From Aliiruegeria lutimaris (GTDB lineage Bacteria > Pseudomonadota > Alphaproteobacteria > Rhodobacterales > Rhodobacteraceae), in assembly GCF_900099935.1 (NCBI RefSeq), contig NZ_FNEK01000049.1, positions 1 through 38,588 on the forward strand: a stretch of DNA of 38,588 nt, written 5' to 3'. Positions 33,802 through 38,588 of this stretch are shown here, piece after piece. The notes under the pieces were generated by a model, which was given only the letters and a program-made list of their open reading frames with translations, was not told the DNA's origin and made no database searches. Positions within the stretch are counted from its first letter, which is position 1. The number at the start of each line of letters is the position of its first letter. The position numbers were made by a program, and so were the translations under genes.

Positions 33802-34138
33802 GCCAAGTGTCGATACCAACTCCACGTAAACAGGTTAACTTGTTGCCTTGTGGCGCGACTGCTGCATTTCAGTTCTTCCCTTCGAGGGGATTAGGGCTTT
33901 CGCAACGTTCATGCAACCATTCGGTAACAACAGCTCTGGCACACGCATCTCCGTCTGCGATGCTGCGCAATCGAAGATGAGTTCCTTCCTGCCACGAACC
34001 GAAAAGCGACTCAATGACGCCAATTGACCTCGATTCCTGCAGAAATCTGGTTGTAAGCCGACGAACCCCGACGGCCTAGCTAAGCCAAGCGACCACCGCG
34101 CCGGCGCAACCTGCCGACGCCGCGATAACGACACCGTG
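33802..34138 (-). other. Leader between the YjbE-like and Wzc-like genes
   Basis: About 340 bp on the transcribed minus strand without a gene. It includes the degenerate ops-like core at 34123-34130, right after the YjbE-like stop. No other clear promoter or hairpin was seen. Confidence 0.4.
34123..34130 (-). promoter_or_regulatory. Degenerate ops-like core
   Basis: Minus-strand CGTTATCG, the exact 8-bp core of the four ops-like motifs, placed 8 nt after the stop of the YjbE-like gene and upstream of the Wzc-like gene. The flanks differ (GTCGTTATCGCGG rather than TGCGTTATCGGGC), so it may be a weak site or coincidence. Confidence 0.3.
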
Positions 34139-34441
34139 TTACTGCGTGTCGGAGGTTGAATCTCCATCGCCACCGCCACCGGCACCCGCCGCAAGACCAA
34201 GTAGCAAGAGCCCGCCAACTGCAATGGCGACCGTCTGTCCGTTCAATCCGGCACCACCGCAGACCACCTCGACCTCGGTCTCCGTTTCGTCCTTGAACTT
34301 CGCCTCGAGGATCGGAAGATCCTTGCAGGCGTTCAGGTCCACTGCAAGTTGATAGGCGCGCTCCTCAGCAGTTTGGGCGAGAACCGGCAAGCCTGACGCG
34401 ACAAGGGCAAGGCCGCTTACAAAAGAGAAAAAAGACTTCAT
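34139..34441 (-). CDS. YjbE/GfcA-like small exported protein
   Basis: Predicted 100-residue protein. The signal peptide MKSFFSFVSGLALVASGLPVLA is followed by a short acidic domain with two Cys (C39 in LNACKDLP, C61 in EVVCGGAG) that could form a disulfide. A Gly/Ala/Leu-rich hydrophobic segment (AVGGLLLLGLAAGAGGGG) and a polar tail GDGDSTSDTQ end the protein. The tail matches the layout of YjbE and GfcA, the first genes of the yjbEFGH and group 4 capsule operons, where it is a small EPS-associated membrane protein of unknown function. Here too it precedes the kinase, YjbH-, YjbF- and Wza-like genes. Confidence 0.72.
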   Translation of the reverse strand: MKSFFSFVSGLALVASGLPVLAQTAEERAYQLAVDLNACKDLPILEAKFKDETETEVEVVCGGAGLNGQTVAIAVGGLLLLGLAAGAGGGGDGDSTSDTQ

Positions 34442-34781
34442 GACAAGATCCCTACGCGCAGTTTATTTCCAGCTAGCACACACGAAGATTCCGGTCCAGC
34501 CGCAAAGGTGAATATCTTTCGTACAGGCGAAAAACTTGATTTTTTCGCCATGCGACACTTTGTATCACCGCCTTGCGTTTCAAGATCAGCGATCAATTTC
34601 CGTGCATTACGCTTGCCAATTGCACCTTTTCTTGACCTGGCGCAGCGATCGTGAGTGTGCCCCGTCGAAATTGCCCTTATGTTAGAAATTTCGCTCGGTT
34701 GTGCTTCGGAAGATATCTGTCTAATTCTACGGTCAGGGACGCGATGACGGTGTTTAGTTACCGCATTTGAGAGATCAGTCG
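34442..34781. other. Divergent intergenic region of the export operon and the initiating transferase
   Basis: 340 bp that should hold the promoters of both the minus-strand export operon and the plus-strand sugar transferase. The one clear structure is the hairpin at 34526-34549. It is more AT-rich than the surrounding genes. No -35/-10 pair was convincing. Confidence 0.45.
34526..34549. promoter_or_regulatory. Perfect hairpin in the divergent promoter region
   Basis: GGCGAAAAA-CTTGAT-TTTTTCGCC: a 9-bp perfect stem with a 6-nt loop, 85 bp upstream of the YjbE-like start. As DNA it could be an operator for a dimeric regulator such as the MarR-type protein. As RNA on the minus strand it could attenuate the export operon. 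No long T-run follows outside the stem, so a classic terminator is less likely. Confidence 0.4.
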
Positions 34782-35471
34782 ATGAAACACTATCCGGTAC
34801 CCCTGTCGGTGCCCGTTATCTTTACGTCCCGACGACGGTATGTTTACGACGCAATGGATACGGATGTCACACATTGGAGGCTCCGTTTCAGGATCTGCAA
34901 ATTCTGTTTCGACAAGGGATTGGCCCTCATTGGGCTGGGCTTGGTCGCTGTCGTTGCTCTCCTCCTTCTTTTCCTGAATCCATTCCTGAACCCTGGCCCA
35001 CTCTTTTTTCGGCATAAGCGCTTGGGAAAGAAAAAGAAACCTTTCATGATCTGGAAGTTTCGAACGATGAGCGAAGCCACTGCGATCGAGCAGCGCAGTG
35101 CTGAAGACGGTGTTGAAAACGCACGGATTACACCGCTCGGTTGGGTCATGAGGAAAATGCGGGTTGACGAGTTGCCGAACTTTATCAACGTCCTGCGTGG
35201 AGACATGTCGGTCATCGGCCCACGCCCGGATGCCGCGAACCACGCTGAAACCTATTCCTTTCTCATTGAGCATTACGATATTCGTTTCAAGGTCAAGCCG
35301 GGCATCACCGGTCTCGCGCAGATTGAAAGCGGTTATGCGGAGGGCATAAAGGCAACGGCGGTCAAGGCGCATTATGACCAGATCTACGTGGAGACCTCCT
35401 GTGGAAGATTGGATCTCTACATTGCCCTACGTACGATCCGGGTGATGTTGACAGGGTTCGGCGCCAAGTAA
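34782..35471 (+). CDS. Initiating sugar transferase (undecaprenyl-phosphate phosphosugar transferase, ExoY/WbaP-like)
   Basis: Predicted 229-residue member of the bacterial sugar transferase family that starts repeat-unit synthesis by moving a sugar-1-phosphate to undecaprenyl phosphate. One membrane segment (GLALIGLGLVAVVALLLLFLNPF) is followed by the catalytic domain: PLFFRHKRLGKKKKPFMIWKFRTM, ITPLGWVMRKMRVDELPNFINVLRGDMSVIGPRP, and KPGITGLAQI. The DELP and GPRP motifs are intact. It lacks the extra N-terminal membrane domain of full-length WbaP and so is ExoY-sized. The ATG at 34782 follows GAGAG by a few bases. It is divergent from the export operon. Confidence 0.92.
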   Translation: MKHYPVPLSVPVIFTSRRRYVYDAMDTDVTHWRLRFRICKFCFDKGLALIGLGLVAVVALLLLFLNPFLNPGPLFFRHKRLGKKKKPFMIWKFRTMSEATAIEQRSAEDGVENARITPLGWVMRKMRVDELPNFINVLRGDMSVIGPRPDAANHAETYSFLIEHYDIRFKVKPGITGLAQIESGYAEGIKATAVKAHYDQIYVETSCGRLDLYIALRTIRVMLTGFGAK

Positions 35472-35603
35472 GGCATATGACACAAGCTCCGGCTCTGAAG
35501 AAAGCCAGGCTGATCTGAGGCTCCCGAAATAAAATCGTCCCCCGCTGACTGTAACATGAAGAGGCGTCGGGATCTTTTCCCGCTGCGGGCCTCTCCCGAG
35601 ATC

Positions 35604-35617
35604 AAATGCCGGATAAC
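35604..35617 (-). promoter_or_regulatory. Degenerate copy of the ops-like motif
   Basis: Plus-strand AAATGCCGGATAAC matches copy C (AAATGCCCGATAAC) in 13 of 14 positions and has the same orientation. It then diverges, and the CG-TTAT-CG core is broken. It is probably an inactive relic. Confidence 0.3.
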
Positions 35618-35742
35618 TTGCCACCCGGCTTCTTTGGCGTCAGTTCAGAAAGCCCGACCACCTGGATTCTCGGCAGCCTTCATTAGGGCTTTCTTAGCTG
35701 TTCTGACGCACACCCTTTGTTCAAGCAAGCAAGGGAGTGAGC

Positions 35743-35943
35743 ATGAAGCGTTGGGAATTCAAGGTGGGCTGCACACTTCTGGGGTGGTGTCCGGTAGAGG
35801 CGGCCATGGAACTCGATACGAGCCCGGGCACGATTCTGAAGCATCTCGAAGGCGAACTGGATGCTGAGTTGCAAGGAAAGGTCATCGAGAATGCAACGAA
35901 AGTCTTTCAAAGAAAGCGCCTTTCGATTGAAAGCCGGATCTGA
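35743..35943 (+). CDS. Small protein of unknown function (possible helix-turn-helix)
   Basis: A 66-codon frame starting MKRWEFKVGCTLLGWCPVEA with GGGAG 5 nt before the ATG, the best ribosome binding site in this stretch. VEAAMELDTSPGTILKHLEG could form a helix-turn-helix, and the rest (ELDAELQGKVIENATKVFQRKR) is a charged helix. I recognise no family. It sits between the sugar transferase and a GT2 gene, so it may be a small regulator or an unrelated insertion. A GTG 6 bp upstream is an alternative start. Confidence 0.45.
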   Translation: MKRWEFKVGCTLLGWCPVEAAMELDTSPGTILKHLEGELDAELQGKVIENATKVFQRKRLSIESRI

Positions 35944-36088
35944 AATACAAATGACTTGAACTGATTGGTCCGGTTTGATCTCTGGTGCCGGATCAACTTC
36001 GTCGTCTGACGTCGGCGTGCTTCCGAGAGATCCAAGGGACAACTTAGGCCTGTGACGTCAAAGGTCGTAAGGGAGTACTGCTGCCGCA

Positions 36089-36829
36089 ATGAAATTCTCT
36101 ATTATCACGGCAACCTACAACCGCGAGGACACGGTGGCAGACGCCATCGAGAGCTTGCATGGCCAAAGCTTCGGAAACTTTGAGCATCTGGTCCAGGATG
36201 GAAGGTCTGCAGACCGTACAGTGGAAATCGTCAAAGCCAGCGCAGACGCGCGCACATTTCTGGAATCGAAACCGGATTCAGGGATCTACGATGCCATCAA
36301 TCGAGCCATTTCTCGTGCGACCGGAGACGTCATAGGGCTGCTGCACTCGGATGACTTTTTTGCCAGCGACCGTGTTCTGGAAAAAGTCGCAGCCGCCTTT
36401 GCCGATCCGGAGGTGGACGCTGTCTATGGCGACCTGCACTATGTTTGCAAGCATGATCCAAAGCGGATCGTGCGCAAATGGGTCTCGTGCCCCTTCTTGC
36501 CCGACCTGCTGAAAACCGGTTGGATGCCAGCCCATCCGACTCTTTTCCTGCGTCGTTCGATTGTCGACCGTCTAGGGGCCTACGATACCAGCTATTCAAT
36601 AGCCGCCGACTACGATGCCATTCTTCGATACTTCAGCGAGCCAGGCTTCACTGCAGTCTATCTTCCGGCCGTGCTCGTGAAGATGCGAGTTGGCGGTGAA
36701 AGCAACCGCTCTCTGGAACGGGTTCTCAGAAAGAGCCAAGAAGACTATCGGGCCCTGCGTGGGAATGAAATCGGTGGAATCGCAACTCTTGTCCGCAAGA
36801 ACGCAAGCAAGGTGAGGCAATTTTTCTGA
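36089..36829 (+). CDS. Glycosyltransferase family 2 (WcaE-like)
   Basis: Predicted complete 246-residue GT2. It starts MKFSIITATYNREDTVADAIESL and has VQDGRSADRTVEI in place of the usual DDGS nucleotide site, SKPDSGIYDAINRAISRATGDVIGLLHSDDFF (the DD pair binds metal), and the acceptor region WMPAHPTLFLRRSIVDRLGAYDTSYSIAADYD. This pattern, including the SGIYDA-NKG-like element and HPTLF, is typical of the WcaE/AmsE-like group acting in EPS assembly. The sugar is unknown. It ends at an inverted repeat shared with the convergent gene. Confidence 0.88.
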   Translation: MKFSIITATYNREDTVADAIESLHGQSFGNFEHLVQDGRSADRTVEIVKASADARTFLESKPDSGIYDAINRAISRATGDVIGLLHSDDFFASDRVLEKVAAAFADPEVDAVYGDLHYVCKHDPKRIVRKWVSCPFLPDLLKTGWMPAHPTLFLRRSIVDRLGAYDTSYSIAADYDAILRYFSEPGFTAVYLPAVLVKMRVGGESNRSLERVLRKSQEDYRALRGNEIGGIATLVRKNASKVRQFF

Positions 36830-36864
36830 ACCGGCATCGGCTTACATGCGAAAAAGCTGAACCG

Positions 36865-36884
36865 CCAGAGACAAGAGTCTCTGG
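36865..36884. terminator. Hairpin between convergent genes
   Basis: CCAGAGAC-AAGA-GTCTCTGG: an 8-bp perfect stem with a 4-nt loop, between the GT2 stop (36829) and the opposing stop (36889). On the minus strand the stem is followed after a few bases by CTTTTT, so it could serve as a terminator for the minus-strand gene and possibly for both. Confidence 0.5.
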
Positions 36885-36888
36885 GAAC

Positions 36889-37758
36889 TCACGGATCTTC
36901 TTCCCACGCCAGACATGCGGCCCCTCCTACAGCTCTTTCCCAAGAGGAAGCATATAGATCGAGAGTGATGGCTTTGTGGGTCACCTGACCGGAGCCACCA
37001 AGCGTCCGACTCAGCATCACCTGCGCAACAGCAGCCGGCTGTCCACCCAACATATCCAAAAACTGACTTTGCCGTCCCGGACTTTCAAAAACCCACAACA
37101 CGATCAGGTTCGCCTTCAGCCCGTAATGCTGTTTGTAGATCGCTTCTTCGAGCAGGCGACGATATTGCTCGACCGATTTCTGGAGCGACTTTCTCGCCGC
37201 GGTTGAGCGCAACGGCTCGGTGCCCCGGTCGACTTCGAGCGCGAAGACCCGATACCTTCCGCTGTAATCCAGGGCGAAGAGCTGGTCCGGGATCAGCTTC
37301 ACTCGCCCGAGGGAAATGGCGAGGTCGGCGCCCCTGATCGCCAGGATGTCATGGGCTGGGATGTAGCGGACGCCTGCGCGTGCCGCGGCGATGTCGATCG
37401 AACTCGTCACGGAGGAGACCGCGTAGCCATGCCACCAGTGCCCGGTTGGGCGGACCGACGGCTCGTCCAGGCCGAGATCTCCGAGACGGTCCTTCGTCAG
37501 CCGTGTCAGATCGTAGATATACGGGTTGAACTCCGCCTTTGCCACCTGCCGCTGTTGCGGCGGCAAGCGCAGGAAGCCGCCAGCGCGGAGTTTCTGCAGA
37601 TCCCGCAGCGCCGTGTCCCGGCAGCGATGCGTGTCCCGCGTCAGCTCGAAGAGGAAGGTCGAGGATTGCGGCCCATGCCGTTCGATATGCTTCAGCCAAC
37701 GGATTTTTCCGCTCCCGATCCGGCAGCGATGCCGGGAAGAAGGAGCGAAAGATGGCAA
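36889..37758 (-). CDS. Replication-relaxation-like protein, 5' end replaced by IS3
   Basis: From about 37705 downward the frame reads as a protein of the replication-relaxation type seen on plasmids and mobile elements. It has a winged-helix start (RWLKHIERHGPQSSTFLFELT, then TALRDLQKLRAGGFL) and the conserved LIPDQLFALDYSGRYRVFALEVDRGTEPL. The first 18 or so codons come from the IS3 left end, so the native start is lost and expression is doubtful. It suggests that the EPS island borders plasmid-like or integrative-element DNA. Confidence 0.6.
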   Translation of the reverse strand: MPSFAPSSRHRCRIGSGKIRWLKHIERHGPQSSTFLFELTRDTHRCRDTALRDLQKLRAGGFLRLPPQQRQVAKAEFNPYIYDLTRLTKDRLGDLGLDEPSVRPTGHWWHGYAVSSVTSSIDIAAARAGVRYIPAHDILAIRGADLAISLGRVKLIPDQLFALDYSGRYRVFALEVDRGTEPLRSTAARKSLQKSVEQYRRLLEEAIYKQHYGLKANLIVLWVFESPGRQSQFLDMLGGQPAAVAQVMLSRTLGGSGQVTHKAITLDLYASSWERAVGGAACLAWEEDP

Positions 37759-38060
37759 GACGTCCGAGAAGAAACCACAGCGCCGTGTTCAAGGCGAAGG
37801 TCGCACTGGCGGCACTAAAGGGCGACAAGACGATGAGCGAGCTGGCCACCCAGTTCGACCTGCACCCGAACCAGATCAAGCAGTGGAAAGACCAGTTGCT
37901 CGATGGCGTGACGGATGTGTTCGAGGACTGGCCGAAGAGCAAGGAACCGGAGATCGACATCACCTCCCTGCACGCCAAGATCGGTCAACTCACCTTGGAG
38001 AACGATTTTTTAGAGGGAGCGCTCGCCAAGGCCGGTCTGTTGCCGAGCGCAAAGAGATGA
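37752..38060 (+). CDS. IS3-family transposase OrfA
   Basis: Predicted 102-residue DNA-binding subunit. MARRPRRNHSAVFKAKVALAALKGDKTM introduces the helix-turn-helix (SELATQFDLHPNQIKQWKDQLL), and the C-terminal leucine-rich coiled coil (LHAKIGQLTLENDFLEGALAKAG) is for oligomerisation with OrfAB. A ribosome binding site (AAGGAG) lies 8 nt before the ATG. In IS3 elements a fusion OrfAB is usually made by a -1 frameshift. Confidence 0.92.
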   Translation: MARRPRRNHSAVFKAKVALAALKGDKTMSELATQFDLHPNQIKQWKDQLLDGVTDVFEDWPKSKEPEIDITSLHAKIGQLTLENDFLEGALAKAGLLPSAKR

Positions 38061-38588
38061 CGGATCGAGACCACACGCTGAGCCTGACCCGGCAGGCCGA
38101 GCTGCTCGGGATCAGCCGGGGCAGCCTGTATTATCAGCCCCGCCCGGTCAGCGAAGACGACCTGCGGCTGATGCGCCGGATCGACGAATTGCACATGGAG
38201 TTTCCCTTCGCGGGCAGCCGGATGATGAAGGGCCTGCTGCGGCAGGAGGGTTTCACCGCCGGTCGGCTTCACGTTGGCACGCTGATGAAGCAGATGGGCA
38301 TCGAAGCCTTGTATCGGAAGCCGAACACCTCGAAACCGGCGCCCGGCCACAAGATCTACCCATACCTTCTGCGCAAGCTCGCTGTGACCCGGCCCAACCA
38401 TGTCTGGGCCATGGACATCACCTATATCCCCATGGCGCGCGGGTTCGTCTACCTGACGGCGGTCGTGGACTGGTTCAGCCGCAAGGTGCTGGCCTGGCGG
38501 CTCTCGGTGACGCTGGAAACGGAGCCATGTCTGGAAGCTCTGAAGGAGGCGATGGCCAGATACGGCAAGCCGGAAATCATGAACACCG
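38057..38588 (+). CDS. IS3-family transposase OrfB, N-terminal part
   Basis: Starts MTDRDHTLSLTRQAELLGIS and overlaps the OrfA stop (ATGA, 38057-38060). It contains the HTH_21 region (GSLYYQPRPVSEDDLRLMRRIDELHMEFPFAGSRMM) and the beginning of the DDE integrase core: NHVWAMDITYIPMARGFVYLTAVVDWFSRKVLAWRLS, with the first catalytic Asp in MDITYI. The second Asp and the Glu lie past the window edge, so activity cannot be judged. Confidence 0.9.
   Translation, partial: MTDRDHTLSLTRQAELLGISRGSLYYQPRPVSEDDLRLMRRIDELHMEFPFAGSRMMKGLLRQEGFTAGRLHVGTLMKQMGIEALYRKPNTSKPAPGHKIYPYLLRKLAVTRPNHVWAMDITYIPMARGFVYLTAVVDWFSRKVLAWRLSVTLETEPCLEALKEAMARYGKPEIMNT

Larger units (their letters stand above)
37700..38588 (+). 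mobile_element. IS3-family insertion sequence, left part (runs off window)
   Basis: Two consecutive transposase genes in the IS3 arrangement, orfA then orfB overlapping by 4 bp. The left end is near 37700, where the replication-relaxation homology stops; the exact terminal repeat was not defined. The right end lies outside the window. Confidence 0.75.

Noticed and set aside
35604-35617. Counting this near-match as a fifth full ops-like site
   Set aside because: The CG-TTAT-CG core is altered and the downstream part diverges; kept only as a possible relic.

Overview
This window looks like an exopolysaccharide (EPS) island of an alphaproteobacterium. A Rhodobacterales (Roseobacter-type) host is likely but not proven. 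The basis is GC-rich coding sequence, a MarR-type EPS-associated regulator next to an RfaH/NusG-like antiterminator, YjbE/YjbF/YjbH export proteins, VapBC, and IS256 and IS3 transposase relics. No rRNA or tRNA gene was seen.

Layout. 1-6071 (minus): EPS operon with an edge-truncated GT2, a decayed GT2 pseudogene, two GT-B glycosyltransferases, an ABC exporter and a methyltransferase. 6518-8566: a vapBC cassette bounded by 20-bp direct repeats, a MarR-type EPS regulator (minus) and a divergent RfaH-like gene (plus). 8658-9216: truncated IS256 relic with a 36-bp perfect palindrome. 9457-17886 (minus): an eight-gene lasso-peptide-type RiPP operon in the order exporter D, nucleotidyltransferase, HPr-kinase-like K, precursor A (51 aa, found by direct reading), RRE protein B1, protease B2, ATP-grasp, cyclase C. 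17887-19049: a gene-poor scar with 17 perfect CACTGA repeats and a frameshifted unknown gene. 19050-27142: mostly plus-strand glycan block (two GT2, two sulfotransferases, a Wzx-type flippase, an FkbM methyltransferase) plus a minus-strand GT4. 27240-34441 (minus): export machinery with Wza-like lipoprotein, YjbF-like, YjbH-like, Wzc-like tyrosine kinase and a YjbE-like small protein. 34782-36829 (plus): initiating sugar transferase, a small unknown protein and a GT2. 36889-38588: a replication-relaxation-like gene whose 5' end is replaced by an IS3-family element that runs off the window.

How it fits together. The phosphosugar transferase primes the lipid carrier, the glycosyltransferases build the repeat unit, the sulfotransferases and methyltransferases probably decorate it, the flippase moves it, and Wzc/Wza/YjbFH assemble and export the chain. 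The MarR-type and RfaH-like proteins probably regulate these long operons.

Two items deserve most attention. (1) The RiPP operon. Its precursor obeys lasso rules (leader W-x-x-P-x-L, Thr at -2, predicted Ala1-Glu9 ring) and ends in Ser, next to an HPr-kinase homologue, as in paeninodin-type lasso peptides. It also carries an ATP-grasp enzyme translationally coupled to the leader protease. (2) A 13-bp motif, TGCGTTATCGGGC on the minus strand, occurs exactly four times, always in the same orientation, often just after minus-strand stop codons. It keeps the CG-NTAN-CG architecture of the E. coli ops element, so it may be the recruitment site for the RfaH-like protein encoded here.
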